Assembly (NCBI GenBank): GCA_014281115.1
Contig: JACONQ010000005.1
Span: forward strand, 2,728,001 to 2,792,000
Length of the DNA: 64,000 nt
Direction of reading: 5' to 3'
Source of the DNA: Laburnicola sp. R22_1
Taxonomy: Eukaryota; Ascomycota; Dothideomycetes; Pleosporales; Didymosphaeriaceae
The position numbers were made by a program, and so were the translations under genes. Of this stretch, positions 45,863-55,441 are shown piece after piece; the first letter of the stretch is position 1, and every line of letters begins with the position of its first letter. The notes under the pieces were generated by a model. The model ran no database searches, was not told the origin of the DNA, and was given only the letters and a program-made list of their open reading frames with translations.

Positions 45863-46391
45863 ATGAGCCTCAGCCAATTCGACTCTGAATCTGGCTCCGA
45901 TCCCGACAACTCCATTTACACGCCTACTACAACCTCCGAAAACGTTGCCGCAGACCTCGTAGAAAATCGGGACACATCCAGCGGTGTCCCGTCGGACGGT
46001 TTCACCGTTATCATCCGCTCTATCTCGTCGGGGCATGTAATTACACTGCTTGACGGGCAGGTTATGCTGGCCCCCCCCCGGCGGCCGCGGCTCCATCCAC
46101 TGGTGTTGTGTAGAAACTGAAGGCTGGGTCGGTTTCCGAAATCGCATCTCGAATAAGTTTCTGTGTCACGATCAATGGAACGGAAGACTAAAGTGCTCGG
46201 CAGAACAGCATGATGCATGGAGGCACTTTACTATCACTCCGGTGCTAAAGGGAGGTTGTATCATGCAGATGTTAGACTGGTGGACACTTCGACCCATAGT
46301 AATCAACGAAGAAGAAGGGCTGCAGAAGCTAGGGAGGACTGGAAATAAGTTATCTGAAGGAATCATCTGGGAATTTATTAAGGTTGAATAG
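45863..46391 (+). pseudogene. Conserved fungal protein (beta-trefoil/fascin-like pattern), frameshift in a C-run
   Basis: The ATG at 45863 opens MSLSQFDSESGSDPDNSIY and runs through 'GFTVIIRSISSGHVITLLDGQVMLAPP', then loses frame at a run of nine C (46071-46079). The +1 frame continues 'GGRGSIHWCCVETEGWVGFRN', 'SNKFLCHDQWNGRL', 'HDAWRHFTI' and ends 'GIIWEFIKVE' at 46391. The pattern 'R..SSG..ITLLDG..VLAPPGGRGS.HW.CVE..GW.GFRN' is one I know from an uncharacterised fungal family, and it resembles a beta-trefoil. One extra C explains the break, so a homopolymer sequencing error or a phase-variable tract is possible. Otherwise the gene would encode ~175 residues. Confidence 0.75.
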
Positions 46392-46917
46392 GAATGAAAC
46401 TTGGTGTAATAAACTGTAGCTGTGCATGAACAATGCATGGTCTTCCTCGTGGTAGAGTTTCTAACTAACCCAGCACCTTTGATTCCTTATGTTGAAGGCG
46501 GGCATGTAAGACTCGCGATGGGAGTTTGAATAAGGCAAAATAGAAATCAAAGTGTGCACGGCATTGGATTTGCTTGAAGTTGAAGTAATTACCCGTCATA
46601 TTCCTCGGCACGGGCTATTTCTCGATGGACGTTACTGTATGGACTGGAGCGATGGGAAAAGCACGAGAGAGCTGGTACGCTCCCTTGCATAATCGGCTTC
46701 TGGTCTGCGCTAACACAAAACGCTCAGCCTACAGGGGCCCTGCTTCGCTTAGCATAGCCTTACCTCCATTAGGAGTAGCTTCTACATGGATCCTACCAAA
46801 GACTAAACAAGGCGAAAGCTCACTAATACCTCGTTGCAACCATCACGATACAGTATCACATATATTACATGAATTTGCTACGCTACATCGTGATGTGTTT
46901 GAAGAGCATTCTGCTAT
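46392..46917. other. Spacer between the frameshifted gene and the NLR1 remnant
   Basis: No gene supported. The open frame 46625-47041 is mostly the antisense of degraded ankyrin sequence. Confidence 0.4.
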
Positions 46918-49687
46918 GCTACCGCCTCCCCCTTCGCCTCGACGTTCGCTTCTCTATCCATTGGTATCCGCAACACCGCCTGCTTTCTTCCCTAAGCTGC
47001 CCAGTGCAGCGCCATCCAACCATAGTAGTCCTTCGCCTTGATTTTCGCTTCGCTATCCACCGGCAGCGCCCAGTGCAGCGCTGTCGTCCCATTGTGGTCC
47101 TTCGCCTTGACGTCTGCTCCCCTGTCCACCAACAGCCACACCACCGACTCGTTATCTCCCCAGTTGCCTCCCTAGTTGTCTCCCCAGTTGTTTCCCCAGT
47201 TGTTCCCCCAGTTGTCTCCCCAATCTGAAGCTGCCGTGTGCAGCACCGTCATCCCATTGTTATCCTTCGCCTTAACTTCCGCTCCTTTGTCTATCAGCAG
47301 CCGCACCACCGCCTCGTTCCTTTCCTCAGCTGCCGAATGCAGCACCGTCTTCCCATCGTTGTCTTTCGCCTTGACGTCCGCTCCTTTGTCTATCAGCAGC
47401 CGCACCACCGCCCCGTTCACTATCCAAGCTGAGGCTGCCGAATGCAGCACCGTCTTCCCATCGTTGTCTTTCGCCTTGACGTCCGCTCCTCTGTCTACCA
47501 ACAGCCGCACCACCACCAAGTTGCTTTTATAGGCTGCCCAATGCAGCGCCGTCTTCCCATCGTTATCCTTTGCCTTGACATCTCCTCTGTCCACCAGCAA
47601 CCGCACCACCGACTCGTTATCCCCCCCGTTGTCTCCCCCGTTGTCTCCCCAGTTGACTCCCCAGTTGACTCCCCAGTTGTTTCCCCAGTTGTTTCCCCAG
47701 TTGTTTCCCCAGTTGTTTCCCCAGTTGGCTCCCCAATCTGAAGCTGCCTTGTGCAGCACCGTCATTCCGTTGTTATCCTTCGCCTTGACGTCCGCTCCTC
47801 TGTCCACCAGCAGCCGCACCACCGCCTCACTCCCTTTCTTAGCTGCCAAGTGTAATGGCGTCAGTCCATCATTATCCGCCTCATCTATGCGCTTAAAGAA
47901 CCAAGACCACCAGCTCTTCTCTGTTAGTTCTGCTTCTACCCATGGTACAATCTCCAAAGTGCACGCCATATGCAGCAATGGTGGAGGCTTATATGGATAC
48001 CTTTTCACCTTCTTGTCATAGGTTTTCCACCAGTGTATGCGCAAAGGAGATTCCTTCTGGAAGAAAGGCGCACGACGGTTAAAGAGCTTTGTTGCTAGCG
48101 CAGAACAGCTCTTTGCGTGCTCAGGCCAGTGGAGCGTTGCATATCGCAACAGCGGAGATTCTCGAGGGCCTAGCTCAGCATCTAGGTTAATAGCCCTATA
48201 CTGCAAGCCGCTTTGTGCGATGCAACTAAGACACTTTCGTACTAGCTCGAGGTGTGCACTTTCTAAATCAAGTCGAAACGCCTCTATCACTACATCTCTG
48301 TCGCGCTCTTTACGCAGCAGGTAGTCTCGCGCCGACTGGTGGATAAAGCTGACCTCCTGCTCTTGTACTTTTAGCAGAAGCCCGCAATGAGTAATCGCAT
48401 CACGGGTCGCTTGCTCGGGCGTCGTTCGAGGGGCAAAGGGGCGGACACCTGTCGCAGCAGCCAGCTCTTGCAACAGCAGCGGGCGAACAGCCAGCGTCAC
48501 CCAGCACAAGATCGCGCGGCTCATCTCTCTCTGCTTGGTAGGAATGCGCAGCAGCATGCGGCTGTATATCGCCGGAAGGCCGCTCGGCAGATCCTCAAGG
48601 GCCTCCCAGATGTCACTGCACGTCTGCTTCTGCGACAGCTCGTGCATCGCGAAGCCCACCCACAGAAACGTCCCCTCGGCACGTGCTAGTAGAATGGTCT
48701 GTACGGATGATCGAAACTCGTCTTCGAATCCCTCGATCCTCGATAGCTCCCCGACTCGGGTAGACACGAATAGCTCAATGTCACCGACGACCTTCTCGTC
48801 GTTGTCAGGGTCTAGCCTGACCCTCGTGCAGCCTTGCAGGCCAGGCATGTCTCGACTGATGATCGCCAGCTTGAAAATGCCCTGAGTCGTTGATGGAGCT
48901 CCGCTGGCAAGCAGGCTAACGATTCTTGGTAACAGCACCTTTAGCGTGCTTTCCTCACTCGTCGAGTCCGTCAAGGACGCAGAACATCGTCCCGAGCTCA
49001 TTGTCTGCGAGTAGCTTGCTGAAGATGATCCACAGAGCCTCCAGGGACGACAGCGTCTGCTGCGTCCTCTCAGGCGTCTCAAAATATGGTAGCGCGTGCT
49101 TAACTAGCTGCGGACGCTTGGCGATGATCTCGTGTACTAGGCCGCGTAGCACAGCGACAGCCGTGTTGCGCTTCTCGTCCTGGGCGCTGCAGAAGAAGAA
49201 CGCCAGCTTGGCGTTGTCTATGCTCGCTGTGTGCCTCTCTAGCTCCTCCGTTAAAAAGATCGACAGCATCGTCTTGCCCTTGCCCGGGCCGCCGGAGATC
49301 CACAGCAGGCGCGTGCTGTCGTTGTTGCTGCCACCACCATCGCCGTTCAGCCAGGCCCGGTAACTCTCGTTGTGTGTGATCCACTCGCAGGTGCCCGCGA
49401 CTCTCGTGCCTTTGGCGCTGATCAGGCTCTCGCGGTCGACGTGGGGATCGGTGAGGAAGAGGACCTTGCGACACGCGTTGGCCGCTTGTTCCAAGGCTTC
49501 TGTAGGGATCCATGTTAGCAGTTGGCACAAGAAGTAAGAAAGGATAAGAGAGCGCAGCGGACGAACTTTGGGATTCCTCAGTGCTGCTGAAGAGGCAGTT
49601 GTTGAAGGTTCCTACATAGGCTCGTGAGCCCTGTTGGGTGGAGACCTGGCTAATGCTCTGCTGGTGGGGCCTCGGGCTCTCAGACAT
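46918..49687 (-). pseudogene. NLR1: NACHT-ankyrin STAND protein with N-terminal amyloid-type motif, decayed
   Basis: Exon 1 (49687-49567) encodes MSESPRPHQQSISQVSTQQG..., including the 16-residue motif ISQVSTQQGSRAYVGT. The intron 49566-49500 is GTTCGT...ACAG. Exon 2 continues 'FLTDPHVDRESLISAKGT', Walker A 'GGPGKGKT' and Walker B 'MFCVLDGLDE'. A 2-base loss relative to the paralogue then shifts frame at ~48956 (GAC GAG T-GAG GAA). The NACHT/helical part resumes (ESTLKVLLPRI...SGLPAIYSRMLLRIP) and leads into ankyrin repeats of the VVRLLVDRGADVKAKDNDGKT type. The frame stops at TAG 47172-47174 (Trp codon position in a W-rich repeat). More ankyrin sequence and another TAG (46992-46994) follow to ~46918. 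NLR2 (59135-61787) is a close paralogue. The NTPase motifs themselves are intact. Confidence 0.9.
47635..47735 (-). repeat. Coding 12-bp minisatellite (Trp-Gly-Asn-Asn) between ankyrin repeats
   Basis: Units of TGGGGAAACAAC and variants (GTC/GAC for AAC) are repeated about eight times and encode NWGN/NWGV/NGGD. A shorter block of the same unit lies at 47160-47225. They expand the linker between two ankyrin repeats in NLR1. Confidence 0.85.
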
Positions 49688-50031
49688 CTCTCCTCAGGCA
49701 CACCGGTTGCCGGGCTTGCGCTACCGTGTCAGATCGTGCAGTCACCCAGTAAAGGGATTTTTGAGTCGAGCTGTTATTGCAGGTTGTTCTGCGGCAGTCG
49801 GTTGGTGAGGCTGCATGTTGCTACAGAGCGTGCGGCTGAGCTGCAGAGCTCAGCACATCCATCAAGAGATGAGCGGCAAGGCTGCATGTCTGGGTTCGGG
49901 AGTAGAAGTCCATATACTGCACCTGAGCATGCCGCTTTGCAGCCGATTAAGAACCTTGCTTGCTGGCACGCCTTTCAATACGCAGGCGTGTTGTTCCGTA
50001 GGAAGACAACCTGCCTGAGGAATCTCTACTA
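49688..50031. other. Promoter side of NLR1, up to the pogo-like element
   Basis: No gene. The TA at 50030-50031 is the left target-site copy of the outer pogo-like element, which therefore inserted about 345 bp upstream of the NLR1 start. Confidence 0.5.
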
Positions 50032-50724
50032 AGCTCGGCTATATAGTTATTGATCACATAGGGTTCCTGATCACCCCACCGAAACGCGCACCCTGAAAAC
50101 ACGCGATATCTCTCAACAACGCTCATCAAAATGGACGCCCGTGAGCTAGCTATACAATCAGCTATCAGCGATTTCAACGCAGGTCTTTATTCTAGCCAAC
50201 GCGCAGCTGCAAAGGCGTACAATATCCCTCAATCTACGCTATCAACGCGACTCCGTGGCGCAACAACGAGCGCGCTCAGCCATCAACACCAGCAGCGATT
50301 GACTCCTCTACAAGAGGATTTCCTTGTTGAATGGATCCTTGAAGAAGACGCACGCGGCTATCCTCCTCCACACGCTCGCGCGCGAGAGATGGCGAATCGA
50401 ATTCTGCGCATGAACGGCGACAATCAGCCTGTCGGCAAGCTCTGGCTCTCACACTTCATTAAGCGCCAGCCACGCGTCGCCTCAGTAGTAGGCCGGAAGC
50501 TTAACGCCCAGAGAGCTGAGGCAGCTACGCCAGAACAGCTCCGCGCGTTCCTAGAGCTCTATGAGCAGACTCGACAGCGACTCAATATACAGACGGAGAA
50601 TACGTACAATATGGATGAGACTGGCATTGCGCTAGGTGTATGTACTAACACCAGAGTCCTTGCTAGGGCATTAAAGAAGAAGGCTTACGTAAAGTCGCCA
50701 GAGAATCGCGAGTGGGTCTCAATA

Positions 50725-52514
50725 AGCTAGCGCATATAGTCGCCGCCCACATAGGGTTGCCGCCCACCCCGCCAAAACGCGACACCTGCACAAAACCCGC
50801 GATATCTCAGCAACGCTGATTACAATTGCCATTGACTACACATAGATTCAAGCGCTGTAGCGGCTGTAGCTATAGCAGCTGTTTCTAAAGTGCTTGATAC
50901 AGTAAATATACGTGGTTTAGCTGCTAAAGCCTCAGCTGCGCACATAGCCTCCCTGATACTCTCTACTTCTGCAAAGCGTTGATTCGGGTCTACTCGAACG
51001 CGCTTACGCTGACGCTGAGAGGTAGATATCTCTAGCTGCTGCTCAAGTCGTCTTTTCTCTGCTTCTAGGCCTGCAGCTCTAGCATTTGCAGCTGCTAGAG
51101 CCTTACCTGCTTTCTGTAGGAGTAGCCGGGTCGTACGACCTAGATTCTCGACGCTCTGGACGCTGTGCTGCGCTATATAGAGATCGCGAGGGCCCTAAGG
51201 AGTAGAGAGGAAGCTCTGGAGCTGCTGCTGAGGCTGCTGCTGACGAGTAGGCGTAGTAGGCCTCCAAGAGACCTGCGACGAGCTGAGCACGTGATTGATA
51301 TTGAATGGGCAGATGCCAGATGCCTGCCAGCCAGCTCGAATCACACGCTCTGTGAAGCCTTCCTCCCTAGCTTGGTGATAGCAGGTGATAAAGCGCTCCT
51401 TCTTGACAGGCGCAGCGTCGTCGAGTGATGCGAGCTCCTGGATCTGACGCCTGTAGCTGGACTTGATCACAGAGAAAGGAGCGAGATCTAGAGGCTGTAG
51501 GACGTGTAAGGTGTGCGCAGGTAGATATAGGAGCTGTATACGATGCAGCCTGCAGAGCCACAGGAAGTCTATATCAATATGGCTGCCGTGACCGTCGAGG
51601 ATAAGAAGGCGGTACTGGCCATCACCTACAGCCGTCTCAGGTATGAATATACGCTGTAGCCACTCAACACCTATCGCTTTCGACGTCCATCCGTTCTCAG
51701 AGGTTGTATAGAGCCAGCTAGGCACGGATTTGGCTGGGAACTAGGTAGTCTGTAGGCTCTGGCCTTTGAAGATGACTGCGCAGCGTAGTTTCTGCCCTGT
51801 CGCCGATACGCACTCGATTATAGAGACCCACTCGCGATTCTCTAGAGACCGAATGTAAGCCTTCTTCTTCTGACTACTAGAGAGTACTCTAGTGTTTGTA
51901 CATACTCCTAGAGCCACGCCAGTCTCATCCATATTGTAGGTATTCTCCGCCTGTATATTAAGCCGCCGTCGAGTCTGCTCATAGAGCTCTAGGAACGCGC
52001 GTAGCTGCTCTGGTGTTGCTGCATCAGCTCTCTGAGCCTCTAGCTTTCTGCCGACTACAGAGGCAACGCGTGGCTGGCGCCTGAGGAAGTGTGAGAGCCA
52101 GAGCTTGCCAACAGGCTAGTTGTCGCCATTCATACGCAGAATTCGATTCGCCATTTCTCGAGCGCGAGCGTGCGAGGGAGGGCAGGCGCGTGCGTCTTCT
52201 TCGAGGATCCAGTCTACTAGAAAGTCCTCCTGCGCAGGAGTTAATCTCTGCTGGTGTTGATGGCAAATCGCGCTGTTTGTCGCGCCACCTAGTCGGCCTT
52301 GGAGGGTAGATCGAGGGATGTTATATGCCTTCGCTACAGCGCGTAGGCTTGGATAAAGGCCAGCGTTGAAATCGCTAATAGCTGATTGTATAGCTTCTTC
52401 GCGGGGGTCCATATTGATGAGCGTTGTGGAGAGATATCGCGTGTTTTGTGCAGGTGTCGCGTTTTGGCGGGGTGGGCGGCAACCCTATGTGGGCGGCGAC
52501 TATATGCGCTAGCT
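50725..52514 (-). mobile_element. Inner pogo/Fot1-like transposon inserted in the outer copy, opposite orientation
   Basis: 1790 bp, inverted repeats starting AGCTAGCGCATATAGTCGCC, TA target duplications at 50723-50724 and 52515-52516. Its ends resemble but differ from the outer element ends (GCGCATATAGTCGCC versus CGGCTATATAGTTATT), so these are two subfamilies. Confidence 0.93.
50820..52412 (-). pseudogene. Inner pogo/Fot1-like transposase, two nonsense codons
   Basis: Coding span 52412-50820 is 530 codons plus a stop, exactly the length of the outer copy. It starts MDPREEAIQSAISDFNAGLY. TAG at 52118-52116 replaces the Gln that the outer copy has after 'RMNGDN'. TAG at 51743-51741 replaces a Trp after 'GQSLQTT'. 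The catalytic motifs 'MDETGVALGV' and 'LILDGHGSH' and the later 'LQPLDLAPFS' are kept. Both stops are transitions of RIP type. A C-terminal Gln-rich stretch and Ala/Glu-rich helix end the protein (ESMCSQWQL). Confidence 0.88.
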
Positions 52515-53699
52515 TAATTGAGTGCGTATCGGCAACAGGGCGGAAGCTGCGCTGCGTAGTTATCTTCAAGGGCCAGAGCCTGCAGACTACCTGGTTCCCA
52601 GCCAAATCAATACCCGACTGGCTCTATACAACCTCCAAGAATGGATGGACGTCAAATGCGATAGGTGTTGAGTGGCTGCAGCGCATATTCATCCCTGAGA
52701 CGGCGCCAGCTGACAGCCAGTACCGCCTGCTTATTCTTAACGGCCATGGCAGCCATATTAATATTGAGTTCCTCTAGCTCTGTAAACAGCATCGAATTGA
52801 GCTCCTATACCTACCTGCGCACTCCTCTCACGTCCTACAGCCTCTAGATCTCGCTCCTTTCTCGGTAATTAAGTCTAGTTACCGACGCCAGATCCAGGAG
52901 CTCGCATCGCTCGACGACGCCGCGCCTATCAAGAAGGAGCGCTTTATTGCCTGCTACTATCAAGCTAGGGAGGAAGGCTTTACAGAGCGTGTGATTCGAG
53001 CTAGTTGGCAGGCTGCTAGTATCTGCCCATTCAACATTAATCACGTGCTTAGCTCGTCGCAGGTCTCTCAGAGGCCTACAACGCCTACGCCTCAGCAGCA
53101 ACCTCAGCAGCAGCCTCAGAGCTTCCTCTCTACCCCTCAAGGCCCTTAGGATCTCTACTTGGCGCAGCGCGACGTCTAGAGCCTCAAAAACCTAGGTCGT
53201 AGGACCCAGCTCCTCCTACAAAAAGCAGGTAAGGCGCTAGCAGCTGCGAATGCTAGAGCTGCAGGGCTAGAATTAGAGAAAAGACGCCTTAAGTATCATC
53301 TACAGACTACTAGCTCTCACCGGCCACGAAAGCGCGTTCAGATAGACCCAAATCAACGCTTTGCAGAGGTAGAGACTATTATAGAGGGTATGCGCGCAGC
53401 TAAGGCTTTAGCAGCTCAGCAACGTAAATATACTATATCAAGCGCTTCAGAAAGGGCTGCAGTAGCTACAGCAGCTGTAGCGCTTGAATCTATGTGTACT
53501 CAATGGCAATTATAAGAGCGTTGTTGAGAGATATCGCGTGTTTTATTCAGGGTGCGCGTTTCGGTGGGGTGATCAGGAACCCTATGTGATCAATAGCTAT
53601 ATAGCCGAGCTTACGCCAAGGCTGTCGCGGTGTCAGCGTTCGTTCGCGCGTTGCAAACGGCAGGACGTCAAGACTCCACCTATAGGTTACGATCTCAGC

Positions 53700-55345
53700 A
53701 TGGCCCCTAACCTCGCAGAATCGCAGCATGCCATGATCCGGGATATGATACTAAGCAAGTCTGTCAAGTCCGTTGATATAGCTGCTGCTGCCGGCTGCAG
53801 CGACCGCACTGTCCGAACCATACGAGCGAATAACGTGTCCGTGCGCGTGATGCGCCGCTTTTTACTAGGAAAATCAAGAAAAACAAGGAAGTTTAAAGCA
53901 GTATAATTCTTTAACTACCTTTCCTTTTTAAAATCTTCCTTTATTAAAGTTATTAAGAAAGACCATCTCTATAACTTTAGAATTTTAGTTTTCTAATAAT
54001 AATTAGTTTTAAGAAAAAGTATAAAGTGCTAAAATTTAAGTCCCTAAAATTTAAAAATAATACTTTTTTAGGTGTAAAGTATACTATTTAGAACACATTT
54101 TATATTAGGTTCTTTTTAATAAACCTCTTAACTAAAAAGTTAGATTATCTTTTTATTTTTTAAGAAAAATAAATTAGGAAAGATAATCTATCTTCTTAAG
54201 TAGCTCTTTATAAGAAAAAGTTCTAATACAAAATATATTCTAAATAGTATACTTTATACCTAAAAAGTATTATTTTTAAATTTTAGGGACTTAAATTTTA
54301 GCACTTTTATACTTTTTCTTAAAACTAATTATTATTAGAAAACTAAAATTCTAAAGTTATAGAGATGGTCTTTCTTAATAACTTTAATAAAGGAAGATTT
54401 TAAAAAGGAAAGGTAGTTAAATAATTATACTGCTTTAAACTTCCTTGTTTTTCTTGATTTTCCTAGTAAAAAGCGGCGCATCACGCGCACGGACACGTTA
54501 TGCGATGCTTCGGCAGCACTGAAGCGCCTTTCAATGGTGCCGGGCGCCCTCGTCGTATAACGTCGGTAATGCTAGATGCTCTACGTGAGAAGCTGCTGGA
54601 AAAGCCAGGCATGTACCAAGATGAGATGGTAGTGTTCTTGTACGACGAGTTCGAAATTCTGGCAAACGTTTCTGCGGTAAGTCGCGCTCTGAAGTCAATA
54701 GGCTGGACAAAGAAAGCGAGTCGCCAGATCGCAAAAGAACGGAATGCAGATCTTCGAGACTACTACCTCCACAACCTCTCCGCCTATCGGTCCTACCACC
54801 TTGTCTACGTGGACGAGTCCGGATGCGACAAGCGCGTGGGCTTCAGGCGCACTGGCTGGGCCCCGCTCGGCGTCGCACCTGTACAAGTTGCACAGTTCCA
54901 TCGAGGTCGTAGATACCAGATCCTGCCAGCATATACACAGGACGGCATACTCCTATCGCGAGTGTTCCAGGGATCGACTGACAGCGCCGTCTTTGAGGAC
55001 TTCATCGAGCAGCTTCTTCAGCATTGCGGTCGCTGGCCGGAACCAAAGTCTGTACTGGTTATGGATAATGCCTCGTTCCACCACAGTGAGCGGGTCAAGG
55101 TGCTGTGCGACTGTGCAGGCGTCAAGCTGGAGTTCCTGCCGCCGTACTCGCCCGACTTCAACCCGATCGAAGACTTCTTCGGCGTCCTGAAGGGCTTCAT
55201 CAAGAAGAACTGGCATGGGTATGAAAACAATCCTGAACAGGACTTCGCAGCTTTCCTCGAATGGTGCGTCAGCGTCGCAGGCGGTAGGGAGGATATCGCC
55301 AAAGCGCACTTTCGGCATGCTGGGGTCACGGTTGAAGAAAGTTGA
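53700..55345 (+). pseudogene. Tc1-mariner-type (DDE_3) transposase, split by a foldback MITE but otherwise open
   Basis: Part 1, 53700-53832: MAPNLAESQHAMIRDMILS and 'AAAAGCSDRTVRTIRAN', a helix-turn-helix. Part 2, from 54501: 'RCFGSTEAPFNGAGRPRRIT', a second HTH region, then the DDE domain. Its catalytic motifs are 'LVYVDESGCD' (first Asp), 'VLVMDNASFHH' (second Asp) and 'PDFNPIEDFFGVLK' (Glu). Removing the 666-bp insert and one TA restores frame at the join, with no other stop or shift seen, giving ~325 residues, normal for the family. I could not find the element's own terminal inverted repeats; the left end must lie between 53614 and 53700. Confidence 0.87.
53833..54498. mobile_element. 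Palindromic foldback MITE inserted at TA inside the mariner transposase
   Basis: 666 bp, starts ACGTGTCCGTGCGCGTGATG and ends with its reverse complement. The TA dinucleotides at 53831-53832 and 54499-54500 are the target duplication, as for Tc1/mariner elements. The two arms match over ~300 bp each with few mismatches (for example TATAATTCTTT against TATAATTATTT), so the whole element is one large hairpin with a short AT-rich loop (about 54120-54200). No open frame. Strongly AT-rich except for the 30-bp ends. Confidence 0.92.
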
Positions 55346-55441
55346 GAAAGGTGCAAGCAGTGCAATAGAAATGTGCATGCGGATTTTATGTCTGAGTGAA
55401 CTAACGGTGCAATCCTCACGCGATACTATATATACTCCACC

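Larger units (their letters stand above)
50131..53515 (+). pseudogene. Outer pogo/Fot1-like transposase, interrupted and with nonsense codons
   Basis: N-terminal part 50131-50724: MDARELAIQSAISDFNAGLY begins a psq-type HTH, then a CENP-B-type HTH (LTPLQEDFLVEWILEEDARG) and the first catalytic Asp in 'YNMDETGIALGV'. The inner element then splits the codon context VSI/IECVSATG. The rest (52517-53515) carries 'WLQRIFIPETAP', 'LILNGHGSH' and 'LPAHSSHVLQPLDLAPFS'. The second catalytic Asp is Asn here (AAC; the inner copy has GAC), and stops interrupt after 'INIEFL' and 'TPQGP' and further on. The joined length is 530 residues with no frameshift. The changes are mostly G-to-A/C-to-T, so it is RIP-like and inactive. 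Confidence 0.88.
50032..53611 (+). mobile_element. Outer pogo/Fot1-like transposon, interrupted by a second copy
   Basis: Ends are inverted repeats of ~95 bp starting AGCTCGGCTATATAG, flanked by TA target duplications (50030-50031, 53612-53613). Removing the inner element (1790 bp) and one TA leaves 1788 bp. Transposase gene on the plus strand: 50131-50724 continued at 52517-53515. Confidence 0.92.

Noticed and set aside
55346..55441. Terminal inverted repeat of the mariner element
   Set aside because: I compared this spacer with 53614-53700 and found no convincing inverted match, so the ends are left unresolved.
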